A stretch of 64,000 nucleotides of DNA from AP-15 sp963700195 (GCA_963700195.1 CAVOWQ010000030.1:114945-178944); one strand, 5' to 3'; shown: positions 26,527 to 37,689, numbered from the stretch's first letter. Notes: generated from the letters alone by a model not told the origin. Numbers and translations: made by a program.

Positions 26527-27600
26527 ATGTTGGTTTTCCGGCAGCTGTTCGATCCGCCGTCCTCCACCTACACCTACCTGCTTGCCGATGGCGGCAGCGG
26601 AGCGGCGGTCATCATCGACCCGGTGTTCGAGCAGGTGCGGCGCGACGCGGCGCTGATCGAGGAACTCGGCCTGCGCCTCGCCTACGCCCTTGAAACGCAC
26701 GTCCATGCCGATCACGTGACCGGCGCGTGGCTGCTGAAACAGCGGACCGGATGCCGGATTGCGCTGGCGGCCAACAGCGGCGCCGAGGGCGCCGACCGCT
26801 ATCTGGTGCAGGACGACGTGGTCGCGTTTGGCGATCGCAATCTCCAGGTGCGCCAGACCCCCGGCCATACCAATGGCTGCCTGACCTATGTGCTCGACGA
26901 CCGCAGCATGGCGTTCACCGGGGACTGTCTGTTTGTCAGAGGCACCGGGCGGACCGATTTCCAGCAAGGCGACCCGCACGCGATGTACCGCTCGATCCAC
27001 GAACAGATCTTCACCTTGCCGGATTCGTGCCTGCTCTACCCCGCGCACGATTATCGCGGACTGACGGTCACCAGCGTCCGCGAGGAAAGGCGGTTCAACC
27101 CGCGCCTGGGGGGCGAAATCGGGGAAGGCGATTTTACCGGGTACATGAAAAACCTGCGCCTGGCCCATCCGAAGAAGCTCGATGTGGCGGTGCCCGCCAA
27201 TCTGAAATGCGGACGGCCCGAAAGCGGCGTCGGGATGACGGCGGAGCCGAATTGGGCGGCGCTCAGATATTCGTTTGCCGGGATCTGGGAAATCGATCCG
27301 CACGGGCTCGAGGAACACGCGCCGGCGGTCCAGATCGTCGACGTGCGCGAGCCCGAGGAGTTCACCGGCCCGCTCGGGCACATTCGCGGCGCCGTCCTGA
27401 TCCCGCTGGGCGACCTCGCCGAGCGCGCCGGGGAGCTGGCGCGCGATCGCCCGATCGTCGCCGTCTGCCGCGCCGGCAGCCGCTCCGCGCAAGCCACCGT
27501 CATTCTGCGCGAAGCGGGCTTTGGCGACGTCGCCAACCTTGCCGGCGGCATGCTGCGCTGGCGCGCCGAAGGCCACGCCGTCGAAGGCGGCAGGGTTTAG
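26527..27600 (+). CDS. MBL-fold hydrolase fused to a rhodanese domain (persulfide dioxygenase/Blh-like)
   Basis: A 357-residue fusion. The metallo-beta-lactamase half has ETHVHADHVTGAW (residues 56-68, metal-binding H-x-H-x-D-H), TPGHTNGCLTY (about 111), GDCLFVRGTGRTDFQQGD (about 140) and YPAHDYRG (about 172), matching persulfide dioxygenase (ETHE1) relatives. The C-terminal rhodanese (about 255-357) has the catalytic Cys in VAVCRAGSRSAQ. The fusion suggests glutathione persulfide oxidation coupled to sulfur transfer. The frame is intact, with GGAG ahead of the ATG. A decayed cytochrome gene abuts its 3' end. Confidence 0.9.
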   Translation: MLVFRQLFDPPSSTYTYLLADGGSGAAVIIDPVFEQVRRDAALIEELGLRLAYALETHVHADHVTGAWLLKQRTGCRIALAANSGAEGADRYLVQDDVVAFGDRNLQVRQTPGHTNGCLTYVLDDRSMAFTGDCLFVRGTGRTDFQQGDPHAMYRSIHEQIFTLPDSCLLYPAHDYRGLTVTSVREERRFNPRLGGEIGEGDFTGYMKNLRLAHPKKLDVAVPANLKCGRPESGVGMTAEPNWAALRYSFAGIWEIDPHGLEEHAPAVQIVDVREPEEFTGPLGHIRGAVLIPLGDLAERAGELARDRPIVAVCRAGSRSAQATVILREAGFGDVANLAGGMLRWRAEGHAVEGGRV

Positions 27601-28455
27601 AGAGCTCGGGTATAGCCCCGTTGTCGGATCGACGGGACCTGAGAGGTTCGCGTCGAACTCAACCAGGGCGATCGGCGCCGGCGCACACGCGTCAACCGCG
27701 GGCCGGGTATGCTGAATTTGCCCACCGAACGGCTGCGAGACTAGCCCGGTCACGATATTCGTCGTAGTCCCGTCCAGCGGATCAAAGAAGCCGATGCCCG
27801 TCGGGTTATTGGCCGTGTCCATATGGGACGGGTCAAAATCCCCGAAGACCGTAAAGGCTGCCGTCCGCCCGGTGTTGTTGATTGCATCGAGGTTATCGGC
27901 CGGGCTGCCGCCTCCGGTGGCGGGATCGAGCGATGTGAACTCGAAATTAGTTGGCGTCGAACGCGCGGCTCGCGCGACGTTGGATACGCAGGTAGATCCA
28001 CGAATACAGGATTTCGGGCTCAATAGCCCGAGACTGCGGACTCCCTCCGCCGTGTTCAAGTGACAGCCGAGGCAGAACGCCTGATTGCTCATCGGCCCCA
28101 GGCCTTCGGCGGCGGTGTGCGGGGTGGTGAAGAAAGTCAGTCCCTCGAGGATTTCTGGCGCTCATCGAGCGTAGCGTCCGGGAATATCAACGCCGAGAGG
28201 TCCTGCAGCTGCAGCGGGAACGGACCAACAACCCCGAATTTGCTGCGCAGAACGCGCTCTACCGGCCGCAACACCCTTTCGGCTGGCGGGACCGCGATGT
28301 CGAAGATCCCCGACCCAGCCGATCCCGCTTCCTGGACCCGCTCCGTCAGCAGCTCGGCATCACTCGGGACGTTCAGACCCCAGCTCGGCGGAAACTGGGA
28401 GCGCGAAAATATTCAACGCTGTGAGGACGGTCAGTGGCTTGAGAAGCTTGCGCAT
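27600..28455 (-). pseudogene. Decayed c-type cytochrome-like gene
   Basis: An exported protein start is visible: ATG at 28455 after AAAGGGGGG, then MRKLLKPLTVLTALNIFALP. Downstream pieces are LLTERVQEAGSAGSGIFDIA, LTFFTTPHTAAEGLGPMSNQ and AFCLGCH, a single haem-binding C-x2-C-H. The pieces lie in different frames, with changes near 28400 (one surplus base) and 28160 (one missing). The frame then runs without a natural end into the antisense of the MBL gene. The 3' end therefore seems lost at the junction near 27600. Family is uncertain; a cytochrome-peroxidase or di-haem type protein is possible. Confidence 0.6.
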
Positions 28456-28562
28456 GTTTCCCCCCTTTATATTAGGGAAGGTTCTCCGCCTGCCTCCAGA
28501 CTACCCGGCCGTTCGCCCAATTTTGGGCACTTGCCGACCAAAGTAAAAGCTAAATTTCTGTG

Positions 28563-28632
28563 AAGCTCACAATTTCGCCAAGCCTTCGGCTGGGCCTGCC
28601 GACAGGCGCCTTGTCCCGGCAACTGTGAGCTC
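28563..28632. repeat. Structured inverted repeat
   Basis: AAGCTCACA at the left is complementary to TGTGAGCT at the right, about 50 bases apart. The interior has the smaller stems AGCCTTCGGCT and CCTGCCGACAGG. It could be a small folded element or an operator region for the downstream ABC1 kinase gene. No second copy is seen in the window. Confidence 0.4.
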
Positions 28633-28727
28633 CTACCTGCCTCGCATACCGGGGCGCGACCCGGCCGGAATGTCGCGCGGTTCCCAACCGATGGACGGGC
28701 CCTGCGGCCGATGCAAACCTTACCTTC

Positions 28728-30124
28728 GTGTCCGACGACAATTCGCTGACCGGCCGCGTGCGGCGCTACGCTCAGGTGTCGACCGCGATGGGCGGGCTCG
28801 CGGCCCGGCTCGCCGGCGAGCGCTATCTCGGTCTCAACCTCGACCGCGGCCGCCACGCGGCCGAGCTGAAGGCGGTGCTCGGCGGCATCAAGGGGCCGCT
28901 GATGAAGGTGGCCCAGCTGCTCGCCACGATCCCCGACGCGCTGCCCAAGGAGTACGTTCAGGAACTGGTTCAGCTGCAGGCGAACGCGCCGGCGATGGGC
29001 TGGCCGTTCGTCAGGCGGCGCATGGCCGGCGAGCTCGGCGCCGACTGGCGCAGCAGGTTTCGCGAGTTCGACAGAACGGCAGCGCGCGCCGCTTCGCTCG
29101 GGCAGGTGCACCGGGCGACCGCGCTCGACGGGACCCCGCTCGCCTGCAAATTGCAATACCCCGAGATGGCGTCGGCGGTGGAAGCCGATCTGCGCCAGTT
29201 GAAGCTCGCGATGAGCCTCTACGAGCGCTACGACCGGGCGGTCACCACTGCGGAGATCCATGCCGAGATCGCGGACCGGCTGCGCGAGGAGCTCGATTAC
29301 GAGCGCGAGGCCGCGCATATGCGGCTCTATGGCGAGATTCTGCGCGGCGAGCCCGGTGTCGCCGTGCCCGTGCCGATCCCCGAACTCTCGACCAGCCGGC
29401 TACTGACGATGACCTGGCTCGAGGGTGCGCCGATCCTCGATATCGCGAAGCCCCGCTCGAAGAGCGCAACGAGATCGCACTGCGCATGTTCCGGATCTGG
29501 TACGTGCCGTTCTACTACTACGGCGTGATCCACGGCGACCCGCATCTCGGTAATTACACGGTCGCGCCGGACAACACCGTCAATCTCCTCGATTTCGGTT
29601 GCGTCCGCATCTTTCGCGCCTCGTTCGTCCGCGGCGTCATCGACCTCTACCATGCGCTGCAGCGCGGCGACCGCGACCTCGCCGTGCACGCCTATCAGAG
29701 CTGGGGCTTCGGCAATTTGTCGCGCGAGATCATCGACGTGCTGAACCGCTGGGCGCTGTTCGTCTACGGTCCGCTGCTCGAAGACCGCGCGCGGCTGATC
29801 CAGGAAAAGGCGAGCGGCGTCTACGGCGCTGCGGTGGCCGAGAGCGTGCATAGCGACATCCGCCGGCTCGGCGGCGTCCGGCCGCCGCGCGAATTCGTGT
29901 TCATGGACCGCGCCGCAATCGGGCTCGGCTCGGTCTTTCTGCACCTGAAGGCGGAAATCAACTGGTACCGGTTGTTCCACGAGCTGATCGAGGATTTCGA
30001 CGAGGCTGCACTCGCGGCCCGCCAGCAGGCCGCCTTGAAGGCGGCCGGGGTGCCGGACGGCGGCGTCCCGCCCGCGCGCCGCGGGAGAAAGGCTCGTCGT
30101 CCGATTGACCAAAAGCCGCTTTGA
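28728..30124 (+). CDS. ABC1/AarF-family atypical kinase (one frameshift)
   Basis: About 465 residues, related to UbiB/COQ8 proteins that support ubiquinone synthesis. Family motifs are KGPLMKVAQLLATIPDALP (about 45, the KxGQ-type inhibitory motif), ASLGQVHRATALDGTPLACK (about 121-140, with the ATP-site lysine), IHGDPHLGNY (catalytic Asp) and LLDFGCVR (metal-binding DFG). The frame changes near 29453, where one missing base before GAAGCCCCG would join DIA to EAPLEERNEIALRMFRIWY. The start is a GTG at 28728 and is not certain. It lies apart from ubiquinone biosynthesis genes. Confidence 0.86.
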
Positions 30125-30189
30125 CCCGGTCTTGCGCTGGCGGCACTAGGCGGGCACAATCCGCAAATCCAACCAGCGGTCGACCTGGC

Positions 30190-30501
30190 ATGCGACTGTT
30201 TTTTGTTCTCGCGCTTCCTGCGGTGCTCTCGAGCGCTTGCACGCCTTTCATCCCGATCAAGGACGCGTTCAGCACCAGCGCGGTCAAGCCCACCGGCAAC
30301 ATCCCGCCGGAATTTGCCGAGTTCAACCGTTACGACCCACAGGTCAACGCGGTAGTGAGCGACCAGATGTGCGCCACTCCATACTTCCTGGACACCGAGA
30401 AGTCGCTGCGCGCCACGCCCGGCGAGTTCGTCGCTTGGAGCGGGCGCTGCGAGCAGTACGAAATCCGGCTCGACAATTTGGCTGAGCATTTCACTCCGTA
30501 A
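30190..30501 (+). CDS. Small putative lipoprotein
   Basis: A 103-residue protein. The first 17 residues (MRLFFVLALPAVLSSAC) form a lipoprotein signal with lipobox LSSAC, so the mature part is anchored in a membrane. The rest is soluble with three further Cys (QMCATPYFLD, SGRCEQYEIRL), possibly disulfide-bonded. I recognise no family. The frame is intact and followed by a family A repeat. Confidence 0.65.
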   Translation: MRLFFVLALPAVLSSACTPFIPIKDAFSTSAVKPTGNIPPEFAEFNRYDPQVNAVVSDQMCATPYFLDTEKSLRATPGEFVAWSGRCEQYEIRLDNLAEHFTP

Positions 30502-30504
30502 CGG

Positions 30505-30614
30505 CCCCTCACCCCAACCCTCTCCCCGCAGGCGGGGCGAGGGAGTAGGCCGGTAAACCCTCGCCCTGCCTGCGGGGAGAGGGAGGGGCCCGCGTCAGCG
30601 GGAGGGTGAGGGGC
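30505..30614. repeat. Palindromic repeat family A, full-length copy
   Basis: The clearest full element: CCCCTCACCCC, hairpin ACCCTCTCCCCGCAGG/CGGGGCGAGGG, spacer, hairpin CCCTGCCTGCGGGGAGAGGG, then GGGCCCGCGTCAGCGGGAGG and GTGAGGGGC. The outer ends are inverted repeats of each other, so the 110-base unit is MITE-like. Confidence 0.85.
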
Positions 30615-30725
30615 CGCACCCCACGATAACGCGATGGCCCGCACCGCAGCGAATCCGCTTCCAGGAAGAAAGGCGGCACGTGCTACGTTGTGGCTTCACC
30701 AACGGGTCGGCGAAGCAGCTCCAGC

Positions 30726-31725
30726 ATGTCAGAGGCGGTTCTGGTCACGGGTGGGGCCGGTTACATCGGCAGCCACGCCTGCAAGGTATTGGCGCGGGCC
30801 GGATACCGTCCGGTGGTTTTCGACAATCTTTCGCGCGGTCACCGCGAGGCGGTGCGCTGGGGGCCGTTGGTCGAGGGCGACCTCGCGGAACGCAGCAAAC
30901 TCGCTGCGGCGCTTGACCGGCATCGCGTCTCGGTCGTGATGCATTTCGCGGCCTACGCCTATGTCGGCGAATCGGTCACCGATCCGGCATTGTATTATGC
31001 CAATAACCTCGGCGGGTCCCTGTCGTTGCTCGATGCGATGCGGGAGGCCGGGGTCGACAAAATTGTCTTCTCGTCGACCTGCGCGACCTACGGCACTCCC
31101 GCCCAAGTGCCGATCCGCGAGACCATGCCCCAATTGCCGGTCAACCCTTACGGCGAGACCAAGCTGGCGATCGAGCGCGCGCTCCACTGGTACGGCGAGG
31201 CCTACGGTCTGCGGTGGGTGTCGCTGCGTTATTTCAATGCTGCCGGCGCCGATCCCGAAGGCGAGATCGGCGAACGGCACGAGCCCGGAGACGCATCTCG
31301 TCCCGCTCGTTCTGGAGGCGGCGCTCGGAGACCGGCCGCAAATCGACATCTATGGAACCGATTACCCGACCCCGGACGGGACGGCGATCCGCGACTACAT
31401 TCATGTCCAGGACCTCGCCGAGGCGCATCTGCGCGCGCTGGAACATCTCGGCGCCGGGCGGCAGAGCGTGGCGCTCAACCTCGGCACCGGCCGCGGTCAT
31501 TCGGTGCGCGAGGTGATCCGGACTGCCGAGGCGGTCAGCGGCAAATCCATCCCGTGCCGCGAAACCGCACGAAGGCCCGGCGATCCGCCGGTACTGGTCG
31601 CCGATCCCGGTCTCGCGGCCGAGCTGCTCGGCTGGCGCGCCCGCGTCTCGGATCTCGACACGATCGTTCGCACCGCTCTGGCTTGGCATGTGAGCCGCTC
31701 CGCGCAATCTCGACGCGCGGAATGA
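30726..31725 (+). CDS. galE: UDP-glucose 4-epimerase (one frameshift)
   Basis: Interconverts UDP-glucose and UDP-galactose, supplying sugars for surface glycans. About 332 residues. NAD-binding VTGGAGYIGS at residues 6-15, HFAAYAYVGES, the catalytic SSTCATYG and NPYGETK (Tyr and Lys), and YFNAAGADPEGEIGERHEP fit GalE. The C-terminal half (ETHLVPLVLEAALGDR, DYPTPDGTAIRDYIHVQDLA) lies in another frame. One surplus G near 31292 explains it. It is upstream of the glycoside hydrolase-GT2 gene and probably in the same operon. Confidence 0.92.
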
Positions 31726-31804
31726 AATTCATGATCGCCCGTTATGCGAGCGCCGCCCCGCTCGCGGGTTGGCTGCCGCTGCAGGCATCCCTGGAGCTTC
31801 CGTC

Positions 31805-34404
31805 ATGACAATGGTCGAAACCGAAGAGGTTGTGGCGCAGCCTCTTTCGGCGGCAGCAGCAAAGCTTGACCCTTCCGCTCCGGTCCGGGTGCAGGGCAAG
31901 TTCTTTTTTGTCGGCGACAAAAAGCACTTCGTCAAAGGCGTCACTTACGGCCCTTTCCCAAAGGGCAGTCATGGGGCGCAGTTCCCCGAATACGCGGTCG
32001 TCGATACCGATTTCGCACTGATGGCCGAAGCCGGCATCAACACCGTCCGGGTCTTCACGGTGCCGCCGCTCTGGCTGCTCGACGCCGCGCAGCAGGCCGG
32101 TTTGAAGATCCTCGTCGGACTGCCGTGGTCGCAGCACATCGCCTTTCTCGACAGCCCGGCAACGCAGCAGCAGATCCGCGAGGCGGTGATCGCCGGAGTG
32201 CGGGCTTGCAATCGTCACCCGGCGGTCTTCGCCTATCTGATCGGCAATGAGATCCCGCCCGATATGGTGCGCTGGCACGGCGCCGACGCGGTGCGCAGCT
32301 TCTCTCAGAAGCCTCGTCACCTGCGCCAAAACCGAGCATCCAGAGGCGCTCGTCAGCTACGCCAATTATCCATCCACCGAATATCTGACGGTCGATTTCA
32401 CCGATTTCATCTGCTTCAACGTCTATCTGCACGACCAGCCCGCCTTCCGCCGATACATCGCGAGGCTGCACAATGTCGCTCTCGACCAGCCGCTGGTGCT
32501 GACCGAATTCGGTGTCGATTCGTTCGGCGAGGGAGAGGAGGAACAACGGCGCGTCCTGTCCTGGCAGGTGCACACCGCCTTCGAGGCCGGCGTCGCGGGC
32601 ACCTTCATCTTCGCGTGGACCGACGAATGGTTCACCGGCGGTCATCTGGTCGAGAATTGGGCCTTTGGTCTGGTCGACCGGGAGCGCCGGCCGAAACCGT
32701 CCTTCGACGAGGTGGTGCGCCAATACACCGGCATCTTGCCGCCGCCTTTGCGGCGTTACCCGCGGGTCTCGGTCGTCGTCTGCGCCTACAATGCCGAGCG
32801 GACGATGGATCAGTGCCTGGCTTCGCTCGCAGTGCTCAACTACCCGGATTACGAGGTCATCGTCGTCAATGACGGCTCGCGCGACCGAACACTGGAGATC
32901 GCCGAGAGCTACGAATATTGCCGCATCATCAGTCAGCCCAATAAAGGATTGAGCGCCGCCCGCAATGTCGGGGCCGAGGCGGCGACCGGCGAGATCGTGG
33001 CTTACACCGACAGCGACTGCGTCGCCGACCCCGACTGGCTGACCTACCTCGTCGCCAAGATGGAAGCGGGCAATCTGGCCGCCTGCGGCGGGCCGAATTT
33101 CCCGCCGCCCGAGGACAATCTGGTCCCCGCCGCCGTCGCGGTCGCCCCCGGCGGTCCGACCCATGTGCTGATCAGCGACGAAGTCGCCGAGCACATCGCC
33201 GGCTGCAACATGGCGTTCCGGCGCGACGTGCTGCAGCAGCTCGGCGGGTTTGATCCGATCTATCGCGCCGCCGGCGACGATGTCGACATCTGCTGGCGTT
33301 TCCAGGACGCGGGCTACACGATCGGGTTCAGCCCGGCCGCCGTGGTTTGGCACTTCCGCCGAAATACGGTGGCGGCTTATTGCGCCCAGCAGCGTGGTTA
33401 CGGCAAAGCCGAGGCGCTCGTCTATTCGAAGCACCCGTTCCGCTTCAACCTGTTCGGACAGGCGAAGTGGCTCGGCCGCATCTATGGCGACCTCTCCACC
33501 TCGTTGCTGCTGTCGCGTCGCCCGGTCATCTATTCGGGGGTGTTCGGGCGCGGTCTGTTTCAGACGCTCTACGAACCGCCTTCCTCCTTGACTGCGTTCC
33601 TGCCGTTGAGCTTCGAATGGAGCGCCGCCTCACTGCCGCTCGCCTTGGGGGGAATCATCGGCGGCGGGTGGTGGTGGTTGCTGACCGTTCCCGCTTCTCG
33701 TCACCTGGGTCATGTGCGTCAACGGCGCCCGCAAGGCGCCGATCGACAAACGGTTTACCGGCCTCAAAGCCCGAGCCTTGGTCGCCCTGTTGATCTATCT
33801 CGGACCTCTGCTGCGCGGCTGGGAGCGCATCAAATGGCGCCTCAAGGAGATGCGAACGCAGGACCATATCGGCCCGGTCGCGACCGAGCAGCGCGCCCGC
33901 ATCTGCTGGGCTGCCCGCGCATTCCATCTCTCCTATTGGAGCGAAGCCGGAACCGAGAAGGAGGCGCTGATCGGCGGATTGATGGAGTTTCTCGTGCCGC
34001 AGAAATACTTCGTCGTGCCGGATACCGGTTGGAGCAATTGGGACCTGAAGATCTCGCGCGGTCTGTGCAGCCGCGCATTGGTCCTCGTCTGCACCGAGAA
34101 CCACGGCGGCGCAAAGCGGCTGTTGCGGGTGCGCTGCGCGATGCGCTTTTCGCGCTTCGCGTCGTTTCTGCTGCGCAGCTGCGCTGCGCTGACGGCCTTC
34201 GCGCTGATCCTCGGCTGGCCGCTGACGGCGGCCGCGATCGGCGCCGTCGGGCTGATCAGCTCCGCGGCGATGGTTTGTCAGCTCGTCGGTTTTGGCAGAC
34301 TGATGCACCGCATCGTCGAGGCGGTCGCCAAACAGGTGCCGCTGATCCCGGTCGAGCCGGTGGCAAGCGCCCCATTGCCGATCCGCGCTCCCCGCACGGT
34401 CTGA
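31805..34404 (+). CDS. Glycoside hydrolase (clan A)-glycosyltransferase 2 fusion, membrane bound (two frameshifts)
   Basis: About 866 residues. The N-terminal barrel (about 30-310) has FVKGVTYGPFPKG, INTVRVFTVPP, the acid/base Glu in YLIGNEIPP and the nucleophile Glu in LVLTEFGVDSFG. A GT2 domain follows: VSVVVCAYNAERTMDQCLAS, VNDGSRDRTLEI, the D-x-D-like YTDSDCVADPDW, AGDDVDICWRFQDAGY and QQRGYG. Two or more hydrophobic segments near the end anchor it in the inner membrane. Surplus bases near 32302 (T) and 33694 (G) explain the frame changes. A hydrolase or transglycosidase fused to a processive-type transferase, next to an exporter, suggests synthesis and remodelling of an extracellular glucan-like polymer. 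The product is not known. Confidence 0.83.
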
Positions 34405-34406
34405 TT

Positions 34407-36193
34407 TTGCTGACGAAACTTCTGCCCTATCTGCGGCCCTATTGGTGGCGGGTTGCCTGGGCGCTTGCGCAGGTCTTCCTGATCGCCGGCTTCGAGCTCC
34501 TGAAGCCGTGGCCGCTGCAGGTGGTCATCGACAATGTGCTCGGCGGCAAGCCGCTTCCGATTGCCGCATTGGCGTCCACGTCCCCGAGCGGGACTGCTGC
34601 TGCTCGCCTGTCTCGGCATTATCGTCGTGCATCTCGGCGCCGGAGCGCTGACCCTGCTGCACAACTACACGACGATCGGCGTCGGGCAGCGGATGGTCAA
34701 CGACTTGCGCGGCGCGCTCTACGCTCACCTGCAGCGGCTGTCGCTCGCCTTTCACAGCCGGCAACGGGTCGGCGATCTGCTCTATCGGATCACCGCGGAC
34801 AGCTTTGCCGTCCAGACCATGATCATGAACGGCGTGCTGCCGATCCTGTCGGCCGCCGTGCTGCTCGGCGGCATGCTCGTCGTTCTGCTGCCGCTCGATC
34901 CGACATTGACGCTGTTGTCGCTGACGGTCGTTCCCTTGCTGTTTGGCCTGATTTTCGGCTTCAACCGAAAGATCGTCGATGTCGCGACCGAGGTGCGCAA
35001 CACCGAAAGCCGCGTCTATTCCGTCGTGCAATGGGCGATGTCGTCGATCAAGCTGGTCCAGGCCTTCACCAAGGAGGACGAGGAGCATCGGCGCTTTATG
35101 GGCGCGAGCGGGGAGAGCCTGCGGGCAACCCTGCGGCTCTACAGCTGGCAGACGCTCTATTCGGGAGCCGTCAACCTGGTGATTGCCGGCGGCACCGCGC
35201 TCGTCGTCTATGCCGGGGCGCGCGCCGTCATGTCGGGGAGGCTGTCGGTCGGCCAGCTGATCGTTTTCATCTCCTATCTCGCCCAGCTCTATGCGCCGAT
35301 CAACCAGATCACCCAGAGCTGGGGGCTGATCGCCGGCGCCCGGGTCGGGGCGCGCCGGGTTTTCGACGTGCTCGACACCGAGGCCGATCTCAAAGACGGG
35401 AGCCGCAGCTTTCCTGCGGAAGGAGCGCGCGGCGACATCGCCTGGCGCAATGTCTCGTTTCGCTACCGGCCGGAGACACCGGTGCTGAACGGCGTCGAGC
35501 TCCGCGTGCCGGCCGGCGCCAAGATCGCCGTGATCGGCCCGACCGGCGCCGGCAAGTCCACGCTTCTCGGGCTGCTGCCGCGGTTCTTCGATCCATCGGC
35601 CGGGGTGGTGGAGATCGACGGCGTCGATCTGCGCGAATACAAGCTGAAGTCGCTGCGCAGCCAGATCTCGATGGTATTGCAGCCGCCGCTGATCTTTCCG
35701 CTTTCGGTGCGCGACAATATCGCCTACGGCCGGCCCGGCGCGCCCGATGCCGAGATCGAAAGGGCGGCTCGGCTGGCGCGGATCCATGATTTCATCGCCT
35801 CGCTGCCGGACGGGTACGACACGGTGATCGGGCGAATCCGGGGTGACGTTTTCCGAAGGAGAAAAGCAGCGGATCACGATTGCCCGTGCACTGCTGCGCG
35901 ACGCGCCGATTCTGATCTTGGACGAGCCGACCTCGGCGCTCGACGTCGCGACCGAGGCGCTGGTGATGGCCGGGATCGAGCGGCTCGTGGCGGCGCGGAC
36001 GACCTTTATCATCGCCCACCGGCTGTCGACGGTGCGGCGCTGCGACCGCATCGTCGTGTTGCGCGACGGCGCCATCGTCGAGGAGGGAACGTTGCCCGAA
36101 CTGCTGCGCCGGGACGGTGTCTTCGCGGAGTACTACCGCACCCAATTCGCGCCCGAGGCCGAGCACGACGCCGAGATGCGCCTCGACGCCTGA
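34407..36193 (+). CDS. ABC exporter, fused membrane and ATPase domains (two frameshifts)
   Basis: About 595 residues, an MsbA/NdvA-type half-exporter. Six membrane segments lie in the first 320 residues (starting LLTKLLPYLRPYWWRVAWAL). The ATPase has Walker A VIGPTGAGKSTLLG, Q-loop MVLQPPLIFPL, signature TFSEGEKQRITIARALL, Walker B ILILDEPTSALD and H-loop IAHRLSTVRRC. The signature motif begins TFSEGE in place of LSGGQ. Surplus bases near 34592 (A) and 35830 (G) explain two frame changes. A TTG at 34407, directly after the stop of the GH-GT2 gene, is the likely start. It probably exports the glycan or lipid-linked product of that gene. Confidence 0.87.
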
Positions 36194-36519
36194 CGAGCCG
36201 AGCATTCGTCGCTAGAAGGCACAGCGAACGCGCGACGCCGCGTAAAATATCTCCAGTATGAAACCATCGCGCACGCTCCTGCGATTAGTCGCGGCCTGGC
36301 AAGAGCTTGCCCACAGCATTTGGTCTTGACTTGCCGAATAAGGTTAACGGCGCCTCCAGTCGGCGCACAAATTAACGATTGATTGTTGCAAAGCAATGAT
36401 CGACCCCCTAGGGTGGCCCCTGTCGAAAGCCGCAACGGCGCTTGACTTGATCTAGCCGAGACCTGGTTCCTTGAGTCTCAGGGGACATCCACGGTTCGGC
36501 GGTATGGGGGAAGGGGGAA
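36194..36519. other. Intergenic region before the M23 peptidase gene
   Basis: A lower-GC stretch of 326 bases. I see TTGACT-like boxes near 36326 and 36443 but no well-spaced -10 element, and no ORF, RNA or strong hairpin. It presumably holds the peptidase promoter. Confidence 0.4.
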
Positions 36520-37689
36520 ATGGTCGCCGAAACACCGAGCCGGGGAAGCAGGCGCTTCCCCGAAATTCGCATCAATTTGCGCACGGGCAGCCGATCGTCG
36601 CAGATCTTTTTGCCGCCGTCTGTGCAGGTCGCGGCAGCATCGGCCGTCGTCGCGCTTGTTGTCGCGGTTTGTTTTTTCGCAGTCGACCGGCCCGGCTATG
36701 AGCGCGCCCTGGCCGACAAGGAAGCGGCCATGGTCCGCGCGGAAACGGCCAACGCCGATCTGCAGGACGAAGTGGCGAGCCTGCGCGATAAGCTTGCTCT
36801 CGCCGCCCGCGATCGCCAGCAGGCGACCGCGATCTGGACCGGGCCTTAAGCGATAGAGATCGGCTGCGGGCTCGGGTCGCGGAAATCGAACAAAAACAAT
36901 CGCAGCTCGATGTCGGACACCGGCAGAAATGGACGGGCGTTTTCCGTCTGGCAGAGCTGATCGAGACGGACCCCTCTCAATCGGCGGCCGGTCTGCCACG
37001 GCCCGAGATCGCTGATTTCCGATGCGCCGCCGGAACCGAAAGACCAATCGCGCAGCGTTGCAGACCTCGCCCGCCAAGCCGTCGCGGAAGTTCGGCGCTT
37101 GCTCGCCTCGACCGGTCTGAATGTCGACCGCCTGTTCCCGCAATTGGCCCAAGACCGCGGCGGCCAAGGCGGTCCCTTTGTGGCGCCGCCGAAAGCCGAT
37201 CCGCCGGACGCGATGACGCCGGACAAGATGGAGGAGCTCCGCAGCTTGATGAAATCGCTGCCGCTGTCGGTGCCGCTCGATTATTATCAGCTCGAGAGCC
37301 GGTTCGGCCCGCGCCACGATCCGTTCAATCACCGCTCGTCGTTCCACACCGGGATCGATCTGTCGGCGCCCTACATGTCCCCGGTTCATGCCACCGCAGC
37401 GGGGATCGTGACCTACGCCGGCTATTACAGCGACTACGGCAAGGTGGTCGAGATCGATCATGGAAACGGCATCGCCACCCTTTACGCCCATCTTCACCGC
37501 TATATCGTTTCGGTCGGGCAAAGGGTCGCCGAGCATGAGCAGGTCGGCTTTCTCGGCAGCTCCGGCCGCAGTTCCGGCCCCCATGTGCACTATGAGGTCC
37601 GGGTCAACGACGAACCGCAGGATCCCGAAAAGTTCATCGGCCTGGCCCGCGTGATCCCAGCCGCGGAAAGTAGAGTGGAAGGCCGTTAG
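36520..37689 (+). CDS. M23-family (LytM) metallopeptidase with membrane anchor and coiled coil (two frameshifts)
   Basis: About 389 residues. A short cytoplasmic start is followed by a membrane helix (VAAASAVVALVVAVCFFAV), then a coiled coil (ADKEAAMVRAETANADLQDE, LRARVAEIEQKQSQ) and the C-terminal LytM domain. Zinc and catalytic motifs are HTGIDLSAP (H-x3-D), YAHLHRY and GPHVHYEVRV (H-x-H). It should cleave peptidoglycan cross-links in the periplasm or act in cell-shape control. Frame changes near 36838 (one missing base) and 37013 (one surplus) cancel out. The start follows GGGGGAA. Downstream of the exporter but 326 bases away, so probably a separate unit. Confidence 0.85.

Noticed and set aside
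26329..28092. A 587-codon minus-strand frame
   Set aside because: It is the cytochrome remnant reading through into the antisense of the MBL-rhodanese gene; only the first part resembles protein.
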